Source of the DNA: JAJISG01 sp964347345
Lineage (GTDB): Archaea; Thermoplasmatota; Thermoplasmata; RBG-16-68-12; JAJISG01
Length of the DNA stretch: 16,440 bases
Assembly (NCBI GenBank): GCA_964347345.1
Contig: CAYFYB010000032.1
Coordinates: forward strand, 1-16,440
Reading direction: 5' to 3'
The notes under the pieces were generated by a model. That model did no database searches, was not told where the DNA came from, and worked only from the letters and a program-made list of their open reading frames with translations. Below are positions 7,411-14,784 of the stretch, one piece after another. The translations under genes and the position numbers were made by a program. Within the stretch, counting starts at the first letter, position 1; every line of letters starts with the position of its first letter.

Positions 7411-7574
7411 CTGGCGACTGTAATGTTCCGTTTCCGTCGATAAAGAAGCTGTGTTCCAATTATTACGACTGATACCGTTAGACTTCGATGTAGAGCGCGG
7501 TGCACGGGCTATCCGTGAACGTGAAATATAGCAGAGGGCCGGGCTCAGTGGTGAACCCGGCTTTTTAGACTAGA
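7411..7574. other. 164-base spacer with two hairpins
   Basis: This spacer lies between two minus-strand genes. It holds the promoter of the small gene (7439-7445), a perfect 5-base-arm hairpin CACGG-GCTAT-CCGTG at 7503-7517, and a longer hairpin followed by five Ts on the plus strand (7538-7566). No open reading frame of note is visible. A plus-strand small RNA ending at about 7566 would explain the polarity, but no plus-strand promoter is obvious. Confidence 0.4.
7538..7566 (+). terminator. Hairpin followed by T-run
   Basis: GCCGGG (7538-7543) pairs with CCCGGC (7556-7561). After a C/A mismatch, TCA (7545-7547) pairs with TGA (7552-7554), closing a GTGG loop. TTTTT follows on the plus strand. 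It looks like an intrinsic terminator for plus-strand transcription, yet the adjacent genes on both sides run on the minus strand. On the minus strand it is a stem just past the stop of the membrane-protein gene without a T-run. Confidence 0.5.
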
Positions 7575-8558
7575 CTACGAACCCGCCTCTGGCTCTCCCA
7601 TCAGGTTCTCCCAGGTGTATCCGTAGAACCACGTGCCGATGGTGAACAGCACCATGTACATGATCATCACCAGGGTAGCCCAGTAGATGAACCACGTGAA
7701 CTGGTCCACGAAGGCATCAGGTATGAGCGCGATCTGTACAAGGTATGTCGCGATTGCCGCGACAATGGCAGTGGTTGTTATCGCCAGCCCCTTCCATGGC
7801 TGCTTGAGCTTCCTGAAGGGAGCGTTGTTGGCGCCGACGGTCAGCATCAGCATCCATCCCGTCAGGATGATGTTGAACAGCGGTCCCTTGGCGGTTGTGA
7901 ACATGTTCATGTCCAGCCTGTCGTAGATGACGAAGAGGGTCCAGGTGAACACGCCCGCTATGGTGACTCCCACGAGGCCCTTGAGGGGCTGCTTCAGGTT
8001 CTGGAGGGGCCAGTAGCCGAATGCCAGGATCTGGCTCAGGGCGACTGGGAACCACATCCAGTTGATGTCGACGGATACCCAGGGGTTGAACACAAGCATA
8101 GCCCCGGCACCCCAACAGAAGAGCCATGTGACGAAGCCCTGAAGGGGCTGCTTGCCGGTAAGCCCGGCGGCGTTCTCAAACCAGAAGAACCAGAGCCCGA
8201 AGATGAAGATGCTGGTCTCAATGAAGGCAAATGCGGTTACGAGGTCCCTAGCCGGATAGACGAACTTCCATCCCAGCGCGATTATGATTAGAAGGATCCA
8301 GAAGATTATCGAGTTGGAAACTCCTTGAACCCCTCTCCGGCTGGAAAACTTCGTCGAAGGCCACAACTCAAACATGTGAAAGGCTGTCTGCCACGGAAGG
8401 ATGTACGCTAGAAAGACGAAGCCAGCAAACTCGAAGATGTCTAGGTCAAGGAGTAGGGCAACGCCGATGACTATCACCGCTAGGATGATGCTCAGAATCC
8501 ACGATATGAAGAACTTAGTCGGCTGTCTCCAAATCGCGGATGGTGCAGCTCCCGCCAT
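7575..8558 (-). CDS. Multi-pass membrane protein with internal repeats, unknown function
   Basis: This 327-residue, very hydrophobic protein has about ten likely membrane helices and no cleavable signal. It is built from a repeated unit of two helices headed by a basic motif: RQPTKF (11-16), RRGVQG (74-79), KQPLQG (136-141), KQPLKG (189-194) and KQPWKG (252-257). The spacings are about 53-63 residues. The second helix of each unit tends to end in aromatic-rich segments (AYILPWQ, WFFWFEN, GYWPLQN). I recognise no catalytic motif and no transporter family. A channel, transporter or membrane scaffold are all possible. The start is firm: ATG at 8558 with AGGAGGT seven bases upstream (8566-8572). 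The leader seems long, about 130 bases, and contains two inverted repeats, which suggests control of expression. It runs divergently from the enoyl-CoA hydratase. Confidence 0.85.
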   Translation of the reverse strand: MAGAAPSAIWRQPTKFFISWILSIILAVIVIGVALLLDLDIFEFAGFVFLAYILPWQTAFHMFELWPSTKFSSRRGVQGVSNSIIFWILLIIIALGWKFVYPARDLVTAFAFIETSIFIFGLWFFWFENAAGLTGKQPLQGFVTWLFCWGAGAMLVFNPWVSVDINWMWFPVALSQILAFGYWPLQNLKQPLKGLVGVTIAGVFTWTLFVIYDRLDMNMFTTAKGPLFNIILTGWMLMLTVGANNAPFRKLKQPWKGLAITTTAIVAAIATYLVQIALIPDAFVDQFTWFIYWATLVMIMYMVLFTIGTWFYGYTWENLMGEPEAGS

Positions 8559-8620
8559 CTTTTCTACCTCCTACGAATGGGCAACCCCCTGACGGTGCAG
8601 GAGAAATCCGAAGATGCGTT

Positions 8621-8635
8621 GTGTTTGCTAAACAC
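8621..8635. promoter_or_regulatory. Palindrome GTGTTT-GCT-AAACAC, candidate operator or leader hairpin
   Basis: Perfect six-base arms lie about 63 bases upstream of the membrane-protein ATG, inside its predicted 5' leader. It could be a regulator site on DNA or a small stem in RNA. Confidence 0.4.
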
Positions 8636-8645
8636 CTTCCCCTCC

Positions 8646-8675
8646 CCCTTTGACAAATTCACACCCACCAAAGGG
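8646..8675. repeat. Inverted repeat CCCTTTG ... CAAAGGG
   Basis: Perfect seven-base arms (8646-8652 and 8669-8675) enclose a 16-base loop. It lies in the predicted leader of the membrane-protein gene, next to the palindrome at 8621. Confidence 0.35.
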
Positions 8676-8710
8676 AAAACCCCTCCGTTCCACCGCGTAT
8701 CAGGATATCC

Positions 8711-8721
8711 ATATTTAAATT
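8711..8721 (-). promoter_or_regulatory. TATA-like element of the membrane-protein gene
   Basis: An AT-rich block (ATTTAAATAT on the minus strand) is the strongest TATA-like sequence upstream of the gene. It would place the transcript start near 8690, giving a leader of about 130 bases. Confidence 0.4.
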
Positions 8722-8784
8722 TTGTGTGGGGTTCCCTCGTGAAAAGTTGTCTTCTGTTCAAGGCCTCACCCACGTGGTAGAAAG

Positions 8785-8821
8785 ATTTATGGTGAATCCA
8801 CCTTTGAAATGGTTCTGGAGG
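8785..8821 (+). promoter_or_regulatory. TATA box and ribosome site of the enoyl-CoA hydratase gene
   Basis: ATTTATGG (8785-8792) predicts a start near 8813, followed by GGAGG (8817-8821) seven bases before the GTG at 8829. Confidence 0.5.
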
Positions 8822-8828
8822 ACGTCTT

Positions 8829-9611
8829 GTGACGTATGAAACAATTCTCTATCAAAAGCAGGATCGCATCGCCACCATCGTCATGAACAGGCCGGAGAAG
8901 ATGAACGCCATGAACACCAAGATGCTGTTAGAGCTGGGCGAAGCCCTCAGAGCCGCGGAGGGTGATAGCGAGGTTGTGGCGGTGGTCCTGAGGGGAGCGG
9001 GATCGAAGGCCTTCAGCGCTGGAGCAGACATCAGCGAGATGCGGGAGGGCAGCCCGTGGACCATGAGGGGCTACAACATGACCTGGATAGAGCTCTTCCG
9101 ACAGATCGAGATGCTGAGGAAGCCCGTCATTGCCGTCGTCCGCGGCTACGCACTGGCTGGCGGCTTCGAAATCTCCCTGGCATGCGACATGGTCATGGCC
9201 ACCGAGGACGCGAAGTTCGGCATGGCCGAGATAAACATCGGAATCCTTCCTGGGGCGGGCGGCCCCCAGCGGTTGACGCGGGTCATGAGCAGAAACAAGG
9301 CCAAGGAGATCCTCATGACGGGCGATATGATAAGCGCCGCGGAAGCCCACTCCCTCGGCCTGGTCAATCACGTCTTCCCGGTGGAGAGCCTGGAGGAGGA
9401 GCTGCAGAAGTTCTTGGACAAGATAAGGAGCAAGGGTCCCCTCGCCCTGGCCGCCGTCAAGGCAGCCGTCAACCTCGGGGCCGAACTGGACATGGACAAG
9501 GGCATCCTGTACACCCTCAACGAGTATCTCATGCTCTTTGGCACGGAGGACCAGCGAGAGGGCATGAAGGCCTTCTTCGAGAAGAGGAAGCCGGAGTTCA
9601 AGGGCCGATAG
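8829..9611 (+). CDS. Enoyl-CoA hydratase/isomerase (crotonase family)
   Basis: This 260-residue crotonase-fold enzyme, full length for the family, hydrates 2-enoyl-CoA in beta-oxidation-like pathways. The oxyanion-hole segments are FSAGADI (62-68) and ALAGG (108-112). Both glutamates used by true hydratases are present: E114 in GGFEISLACD and E134 in MAEINIGILPGAGG. Activity as a hydratase is therefore likely, rather than as an isomerase or decarboxylase relative. The GTG start at 8829 has GGAGG seven bases upstream. The CoA-transferase/racemase gene follows 42 bases later on the same strand. Together they point to fatty or branched-chain acyl-CoA breakdown. The chain preference is not readable. 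Confidence 0.94.
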   Translation: MTYETILYQKQDRIATIVMNRPEKMNAMNTKMLLELGEALRAAEGDSEVVAVVLRGAGSKAFSAGADISEMREGSPWTMRGYNMTWIELFRQIEMLRKPVIAVVRGYALAGGFEISLACDMVMATEDAKFGMAEINIGILPGAGGPQRLTRVMSRNKAKEILMTGDMISAAEAHSLGLVNHVFPVESLEEELQKFLDKIRSKGPLALAAVKAAVNLGAELDMDKGILYTLNEYLMLFGTEDQREGMKAFFEKRKPEFKGR

Positions 9612-9653
9612 GCGTAAGGTCCTCAACCGGTTCAGGGGGCAGAGGGTGACAGT

Positions 9654-10856
9654 ATGGCTTCGTCACTACCGCTTGAAGGCGTCCGGATTCTGGACCTCAC
9701 CCGCCTCCTCCCCGGTCCCTACGCAACGATGCTCCTTGCGGACCTGGGGGCGGAGGTGATAAAGGTCGAAGAGCCCCAAAGGGGCGACTACGCCAGGGAG
9801 ATTGGGCCCTTCGTCGAGGGAATCGGCTGCTGGTATCTGATGTTCAACAGGAACAAGAGAAGCCTTGCAGTCGACCTTAAGGCCCCCCGAGGCAGAGAGA
9901 TTCTGTACAGGCTGGTAGAAAGCTCCCACGTCGTGATTGAGGGCTTTCGACCTGGAACGGTTAAGAGGCTCCATGTGGACTACAAGACCCTCCGCAAGCA
10001 CAACAAGGGCCTCGTGTACTGTTCCCTTAGTGGATACGGCCAAGAGGGACGCTACTCCTCCTGGGTAGGCCATGACCTGAACTACATAGGGGTCTCTGGA
10101 CTCCTCGACATGACGAGAACGGCGGGGGGCACCCTCGCTGTTCCTGGTTTGCCCGTGGCGGACCTTGCGGGTGGGCTGCTTGCCGCCTTTCTGATATGCG
10201 TCGCCCTGAGGGAATCGGAGTCGACGGGAGTCGGACGCTATCTGGACGTCTCGATGGCCGATCTGATCTCTTCGTGGTCGATCTACAACCTCCTGCCATT
10301 CCTCGCCACAGGGGAGGCACCCAAAGGTGGCGCGACTTTCTCCACGGGGAGGTATCCCTGCTACAGCATCTACGAGACTTCAGACGGGAAGTTCCTGACC
10401 TTGGGAGCCACGGAGGAGAAGTTCTGGAAGGCCTTCTGCCATGAAGCGGGCCTCCCTGATCTGGAGGCATATCACGTGCCTGAGGGGGATATGCTGAAGG
10501 AGGTGGAAGCAAGGACACGGGAGACGCTGAGGAAGAGGCCGCTAGATGAATGGCTGCAGAGGCTCGCGGAGAGAGGCGTCCCCGTTGCCCCTGTGAACGG
10601 CCCAGCCGACTTGATGGAGGATCCCGGGATCCACGATCGTGGCATCTTCTGGAGCCTGAGGGACCGGGGGTATGGCCCCGTGGTGCAGTCGAGGTTCTCG
10701 GTGGCTTATACAGAGGATCTCGGCGAGAGGTCGACGCCTCCACCCCACCTCGGTGAGCACACTCAGGGTATCCTTCAGGGCCTCGGCATCTCCCAGGCGG
10801 AGATTCGAGACCTGGCCGAGAAGGGGATTGTAGCCCTTCCTCGACCCCCTAGCTAG
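9654..10856 (+). CDS. Family III CoA-transferase / alpha-methylacyl-CoA racemase
   Basis: This 400-residue CaiB/BaiF-family protein opens with LEGVRILDLTRLLPGPYATMLLADLGAEVIKVE, the family's N-terminal signature. Members either move CoA between acids through an aspartyl anhydride or, in the racemase branch, epimerise 2-methylacyl-CoA. Here GHDLNY (H140, D141) and VADLAGG (D170) are present with a His-to-Asp spacing of 30. This equals the H126/D156 catalytic pair of alpha-methylacyl-CoA racemase, and most transferases of the family lack that His. A racemase-type assignment is therefore favoured, and transferase activity remains possible. The ATG at 9654 has GAGGGTGA just upstream. Its stop overlaps that of the convergent E2 gene at CTAGCTAG. 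Confidence 0.9.
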   Translation: MASSLPLEGVRILDLTRLLPGPYATMLLADLGAEVIKVEEPQRGDYAREIGPFVEGIGCWYLMFNRNKRSLAVDLKAPRGREILYRLVESSHVVIEGFRPGTVKRLHVDYKTLRKHNKGLVYCSLSGYGQEGRYSSWVGHDLNYIGVSGLLDMTRTAGGTLAVPGLPVADLAGGLLAAFLICVALRESESTGVGRYLDVSMADLISSWSIYNLLPFLATGEAPKGGATFSTGRYPCYSIYETSDGKFLTLGATEEKFWKAFCHEAGLPDLEAYHVPEGDMLKEVEARTRETLRKRPLDEWLQRLAERGVPVAPVNGPADLMEDPGIHDRGIFWSLRDRGYGPVVQSRFSVAYTEDLGERSTPPPHLGEHTQGILQGLGISQAEIRDLAEKGIVALPRPPS

Positions 10857-11483
10857 AGAGCCCCTCCACGGATTCCCTGACATCCGATAGGAATCTAGCC
10901 GCCTGGGCGCCGTCAAGGATCCGGTGGTCGAAGGACAGGCTTAGGCTGGCCAGAGGCACCTCCTCCAACCTGCCTTCCCGGATAACGGGCGACCTTCGAA
11001 TACGGCCGATGCCGAGTATGGCCGCCTGAGGGGGGTTGATTATGGGTGTGAAGGCATCAATCCCAAACATGCCCAGGTTGGAGATGGTGAAGGTTCCACC
11101 GCTCACCTCATCCACGGAAAGAGTCCCCGCCCTGGCCTTGGCGACCAAGTCGGCCAGCTCTTTACACAGCGTCGGCAGATCCTTCTTGTCGGCCTCCTGG
11201 ATTACGGGAATGATGAGCCTCTCTTCTGTGTCGGTGGCAACGCCGATGCCGATGGTCTTCTTCACTTTCACCGCCCCTCCTTCCAGGGTGGAGTTCACCA
11301 TCCTATGACTTGCCAGGACCTCCGCAACCACCTTCACCATGGCCGCAGTAATCGTCGCCTTCGTTCCTTCCTGTTCGAGCCTCCCCACCTGCTGGAGAGC
11401 CCCGGACATGTTGACCTCCAAGTGCAGAGTGACGTGAGGGGCCGAGGTGTAGCTCCTGACCATCCTCTCCGCGATGGCCTTTC
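10849..11483 (-). CDS. Dihydrolipoyl acyltransferase E2, C-terminal catalytic part (interrupted by gap)
   Basis: This is the catalytic domain of the E2 subunit, which transfers the acyl group from the lipoyl arm to CoA. The readable frame begins right at the Ns with KAIAERMVRSYTSAPHVTL, the normal opening of the domain. It continues through GTFTISNLGMFGIDAFTPIINPPQAAILGIG to the active-site DHRILDG, whose His is at 10924-10926, and ends ESVEGLSS. The N-terminal part of the same protein is at 11494-11995 in another frame. The frame change comes from the ten Ns, whose true length is unknown, so it is not evidence of a broken gene. The ATG at 11463 is an internal Met. Confidence 0.92.
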
Positions 11484-11493
11484 NNNNNNNNNN
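11484..11493. other. Assembly gap (10 N) inside the E2 gene
   Basis: Ten consecutive Ns separate the two parts of one E2 protein. The parts lie in different frames and together give about 378 residues. Single-lipoyl E2 proteins usually have roughly 400-430, so a short piece, probably linker, is likely missing. Confidence 0.95.
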
Positions 11494-11995
11494 CGAAGAT
11501 GTGCTTGATTACCGCGCTCGCCTTGAGGATGGAGGCCACCATCCCCTGGATGTTGGCTATTTCTATGTCCCTGGCCACGATGCTTCCTCGGGGACCGGTT
11601 CCCGTGACCTCCTGAAGGTCGATGCCCATGTCCCTGGCGAGCTTCCGGGCAGCGGGGGAAGCCCGAACACCTCGCCCCATCTCTTGCAGAGGGACAACCT
11701 GAGTGGGTTCTGGAGCTGCCTCCTCGGGTTCCGCCCTCTCCTCCTCGACCTTCTCCCCTGCTTCCCCAATGTACCCGATGATCGTTCCAACCTCGGCCTC
11801 AGACCCGGCAGGCACCAAGACTTTGAGAAGGGTGCCAGAATAGTCCGAAGGCACCTCTACAGAGACCTTCTCCGTCTCGATCAGGAGAAGGGGATCACCC
11901 TTGTTGACGACGTCGCCCTGTTGCTTCAGCCATTCGACCACAGTACCTTCGGTCATGATGGCTCCTAGCTTGGGCATCCTCACTTCGAACACCAT
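11494..11995 (-). CDS. Dihydrolipoyl acyltransferase E2, lipoyl and subunit-binding part (interrupted by gap)
   Basis: This is the N-terminal 167 residues of E2. The lipoyl domain (about 1-78) carries the modified lysine K43 in IETEKVSVEVP. An acidic Pro/Ala linker (82-105) follows, then the peripheral subunit-binding domain VRASPAARKLARDMGIDLQEVTGTGPRGSIVARDIE (110-145), which tethers E1 or E3. The last stretch before the gap (IANIQGMVASILKASAVIKHIF) is more hydrophobic than a usual linker and may be affected by misassembly. The ATG at 11995 has GGGGAG just upstream. E1 alpha and beta of presumably the same complex are about 9 kb away on the plus strand. Confidence 0.92.
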
Positions 11996-11999
11996 GGAC

Positions 12000-12158
12000 T
12001 GCTCCCCAGCCTGCCTGTTGTGTTATCGGGCCTTTATCAAGTTTTCTCTGTGCGGTAGAGGTATTTAGGTTCCCCGCATCGTGGCCCGCCTCGAGGGATT
12101 CCAGATTGAGGAGACTACCGGCCCACAATGAACGGCCATCTCCTCGAAGCATCTTCTG
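12000..12158. other. Spacer between cofD and E2
   Basis: No gene is supported here. A TATA-like GATAAAGG on the minus strand (12031-12041) could drive the E2 gene at 11995, with a start near 12010. Nothing else is visible. Confidence 0.4.
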
Positions 12159-13100
12159 TCAGTGGTTTCCATGTCTCATCCCCAATACTCGCAGGGTCTC
12201 CCGGGCCAGGGCCTTCTCATCCTCCGGGCCTTCCATTATCGTCCTCATGGGGAAAGGCTCTAAGCCTTCGCTCTTCAGGTGCGCCATCCAAGACCTGTCT
12301 ACCTCATCGATCACCATGGAGTCGATCAGTCGCGAATAGACCGCCGCCAGGCCTCCAGGGTTTGGCTCAAGCCCTGAGGCCTTCATGAGCACATCCGCTG
12401 GCCCCGAAAGGGCGGCCCCTCCAACAAAGGGACTGATGGCAAGCCTCTTGCCAGGAGCTCGAAGGAGGGCCTCCCTGATGCCCTTAATCGCGAGGATGGG
12501 GCCGATGCTTGTGACCGGATTGCTGGGCGCCACGATCACCGCCTCCGCCCCCCGGATGGCCTGAATGACACCCGGGCCTGGCCTCGCTTTTTCGGCTCCC
12601 GCGTATTTCACTTCGAACACCCGAGGTCGGTATCTCTGCCTAACGTAGTAGTCCTGGAAACCAAGCTCCCCGTTCTCAGTGATGAGGCGAGTCTCCACCC
12701 TTTCATCGCTCATGGGAAGGATGTGGGCTTTGATGCCATACCTGGCAGACATCTCGCTGGTAATGTCCGAGAGCCTCTCTCCCTGGGACATCTTCCATGT
12801 CCTCATGACATGGGTGGCCATATCGAGATCACCGACCAGGAACCAGTTTTCCAGTCCCAGTTCTCCCAGGCGCGAATTGCAGGTGAAGGTGTCCCCCTCT
12901 ATCCCCCAACCCCTGCTCTTGCTCAGGACCCCAGCCAGGCAGTATAGGATGGTGTCCACATCGGGACTGACGTGGAGGCCGTAGTGGATGAAGTCATCCC
13001 CGGTGTTCACGACCACCGATATGTCCTCTTGAGGGTACACTCCAACCAGACCCCGCAAGAACTTGGCCGCCCCTGTCCCTCCCGCCAGCAGCGTAATCAT
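12159..13100 (-). CDS. cofD: 2-phospho-L-lactate transferase CofD (F420 biosynthesis)
   Basis: CofD joins the lactyl-phosphate moiety to the deazaflavin FO, making F420-0. This 313-residue protein is full length. The signatures are AGGTGAAKFLRGL (6-18), VNTGDD (31-36), HVSPDVDTILY (43-53), GLENWFLVGDLD (82-93), RYRPRVFEV (157-165) and APSNPVTSIGPIL (191-203). The ATG at 13100 lies about 25 bases from a TATA-like CTTTTATCCA (13130-13121), so the message is probably leaderless. It is transcribed toward the E2 gene, 163 bases away, and divergently from a luciferase-like F420 enzyme. Its presence shows that the host makes F420 and supports an F420 role for the neighbouring oxidoreductases. Confidence 0.96.
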   Translation of the reverse strand: MITLLAGGTGAAKFLRGLVGVYPQEDISVVVNTGDDFIHYGLHVSPDVDTILYCLAGVLSKSRGWGIEGDTFTCNSRLGELGLENWFLVGDLDMATHVMRTWKMSQGERLSDITSEMSARYGIKAHILPMSDERVETRLITENGELGFQDYYVRQRYRPRVFEVKYAGAEKARPGPGVIQAIRGAEAVIVAPSNPVTSIGPILAIKGIREALLRAPGKRLAISPFVGGAALSGPADVLMKASGLEPNPGGLAAVYSRLIDSMVIDEVDRSWMAHLKSEGLEPFPMRTIMEGPEDEKALARETLRVLGMRHGNH

Positions 13101-13120
13101 CCCTCCGCCATTAGCGGTCT

Positions 13121-13130
13121 TGGATAAAAG
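13121..13130 (-). promoter_or_regulatory. TATA box of cofD
   Basis: CTTTTATCCA on the minus strand is centred about 26 bases before the ATG, which predicts leaderless transcription. The rest of the spacer up to 13295 is G+C rich and shows no clear second promoter. Confidence 0.55.
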
Positions 13131-13295
13131 CCATCACCCCCGCTCTGTGGGCTCGGGTTCAGGGCAGGGGGCGGTGGGGGTCCCGCCAGGTGGCCTCTCA
13201 GAGCACGGACCGCATCCTCCGCCTCTCGGGCCAAGGTCATGAAGGCGAAAAACCTTACTAGCTCTCCAGTTCTAAGGAGCCGGAGCGTAATCGAG

Positions 13296-14243
13296 ATGAA
13301 GCTTGGCTTAGTGCTTCCCTCTTTCGCCAATGATCTGGATGGGAAGATCGCACCCAGGATCCTGGATCCCTTCATAGACCAGGCGGAGAAGGGACCTTTC
13401 GACTCCCTCTGGGTCTTCGATCACCTTCTCGTCCCCAAGACTGGATATTCCGTCTCATGGTTGGACCCCATCGCCGTTCTCAACTATGCGGCGGCGAGAT
13501 CGAGACGCACCTCCCTGGGCACCTCCGTCATCGTCCTGCCCTTGAGAAACCCGGTCCTCCTGGCGAAGGCCCTTTGCACCCTCAACCTTCTCTCCGACGA
13601 GAGGCTGATAGTGGGCCTCGGGGCGGGTTGGTATGAAGACGAGTTCAGGGCCTGTGGCATTCCGATGAGGGAGAGGGGTCCCAGGACCACGGAGGCAACC
13701 CAACTGCTGCACAGGCTCATGTCGGAGGAGATGGTGACCTTCCGGGGTCGATTCTATGCGGTTGAGGATGTGACCATTCATCCGAGGCCTCGGAGGACGC
13801 CTCCCATATGGATGGGGGGCGGAAGCAGCAACGGCTCCAAGATGCCAATGACGGTCGCGAGGAGGATAGCCTCGACAGAGGGATGGCTGATCAGACCTCT
13901 CCTCTCCGCCGAGGTTGTGCGTGAGGATTGGGAGAAGATCGCTCAGGCCTCGGAGGCCTTGGGCCGGGATCCTGACCAGCTAGAGATCTCGATGGTCAAC
14001 TACCTCCACATATCAACTGGCAACGGCGAGAGGGAACAGAGGGAGAAGTTCGAACGGCTGATGGGCAGCAAGAGATCCTGGGACTACGCAGTAAGACACT
14101 ACCTAACGGGCACGGTGGAGGAGATAGCCGAAAAGATAGGTGTCCTCGAGGAGGCGGGGGTGAAGCGGCTACTGCTGCACCCCATCACCTTCGACTCGGA
14201 ACAGGTAGATCTCTGGAGGGACCAGCTCTTCCCACACATCTAG
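13296..14243 (+). CDS. Luciferase-like (LLM) F420-dependent oxidoreductase
   Basis: This TIM-barrel luciferase-family protein of 315 residues probably uses F420. From the chosen start it opens MKLGLVLPSF, followed by FDSLWVFDHL, then LGTSVIVLPLRNPVLLAKALCTLNLLSDERLIVGLGAGW, the conserved cofactor-binding stretch of this family. HPRPRRTPPIWMGGG is the later conserved strand. The ATG at 13296 is preferred over 13239 because family members begin at this strand and a GGAG lies 10 bases upstream. The PPOX-class gene follows 40 bases downstream, probably in the same operon. It runs divergently from cofD. The substrate is unknown. F420 rather than FMN is inferred from family resemblance and the cofD neighbour. 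Confidence 0.9.
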   Translation: MKLGLVLPSFANDLDGKIAPRILDPFIDQAEKGPFDSLWVFDHLLVPKTGYSVSWLDPIAVLNYAAARSRRTSLGTSVIVLPLRNPVLLAKALCTLNLLSDERLIVGLGAGWYEDEFRACGIPMRERGPRTTEATQLLHRLMSEEMVTFRGRFYAVEDVTIHPRPRRTPPIWMGGGSSNGSKMPMTVARRIASTEGWLIRPLLSAEVVREDWEKIAQASEALGRDPDQLEISMVNYLHISTGNGEREQREKFERLMGSKRSWDYAVRHYLTGTVEEIAEKIGVLEEAGVKRLLLHPITFDSEQVDLWRDQLFPHI

Positions 14244-14283
14244 AGTCGAGGGAGAACTGCGATGAAACCGAGGAGGTAAGAGG

Positions 14284-14727
14284 TTGGGGAACGTCCTTTC
14301 GGCTGATGAGCGGGAGGAACTCCTCAGGGAGGCCCCCTTCATGAGGCTGGCGACGATAGGCCCCGATGGAAGCCCCCACTGCGTCCCCATGTGGTTCGGA
14401 TACATCGACGGGCGGATATACTTCAAGACACTCCGGCACTCCGTCAAGGCCAGGAACATCGAAAGGGATAAACGCATCGCCCTCACGGTGGACCTCGGTC
14501 AATCTTATTTCGATCTCAGAGGCCTCTCCATTGTGGGAGAGGCCCACCGCGTCACCGACATGGACCTGCAGAAGCAGATCAACGACGACTGGGTGAGCAG
14601 CTACCTAGGTCCCCATCATCCCATGGTCGAAAGGTCGAGAAGGTGGCCCTGGGTCTATTACGTGGTGAACGTGGCAGAGGAATTCACCTGGGACTACAGG
14701 AAGTTCAGGCCCGCTAGCGAGGTCTGA
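14284..14727 (+). CDS. PPOX-class F420-dependent protein (Rv1155-like)
   Basis: This 147-residue split-barrel protein carries FMRLATIGPDGSPHCVPMWFGYIDGRIYFKT, then VKARNIERDKRIALTVDLG and GLSIVGEAHRV, the arrangement of the F420-binding Rv1155-type branch. It probably reduces an unknown substrate with F420H2. The start is TTG at 14284, well supported by AGGAGGT six bases upstream (14271-14277). No ATG in frame gives a complete protein. It sits 40 bases after the LLM gene. It is only distantly similar to the other PPOX protein of the window (3711-4139) and belongs to a different subgroup. Confidence 0.85.
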   Translation: MGNVLSADEREELLREAPFMRLATIGPDGSPHCVPMWFGYIDGRIYFKTLRHSVKARNIERDKRIALTVDLGQSYFDLRGLSIVGEAHRVTDMDLQKQINDDWVSSYLGPHHPMVERSRRWPWVYYVVNVAEEFTWDYRKFRPASEV

Positions 14728-14739
14728 GAGGGGTCAGAC

Positions 14740-14781
14740 GCCTTTCCCGAAGGCCTGGGAACCCGCTCTGCCTCTCCCAGG
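14740..14781. terminator. Tandem hairpins between convergent genes
   Basis: GCCTT-TCCCG-AAGGC (14740-14754) is followed by CCTGGGA (14754-14760) pairing with TCCCAGG (14775-14781). The two share one base, so they would not form fully together. They fill the 57-base space between the convergent PPOX and HEPN genes and may end or stabilise both messages. Confidence 0.4.
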
Positions 14782-14784
14782 GTC

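Noticed and set aside
8928..9626. A 232-codon minus-strand frame opposite the enoyl-CoA hydratase
   Set aside because: It is a shadow of a gene with clear crotonase motifs, made possible by the high G+C content.
10849..11995. Frameshifted E2 pseudogene
   Set aside because: The frame change coincides with ten Ns, and both halves keep their domains and active-site residues. An assembly gap is the simpler explanation.
3427..12060. TTCTCTGTGCGGT[C/A]GAG occurs at 3427-3443 and 12044-12060
   Set aside because: It is a 17-base match with one mismatch in a 16 kb window, about what chance allows. The second copy hits a stop right after GTGCGG, so it is not a second gene start.
13097..13375. A 92-codon minus-strand frame overlapping the divergent promoter region of cofD
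   Set aside because: It overlaps the start of the LLM gene and the cofD TATA box. The composition is low complexity and no conserved features are visible.
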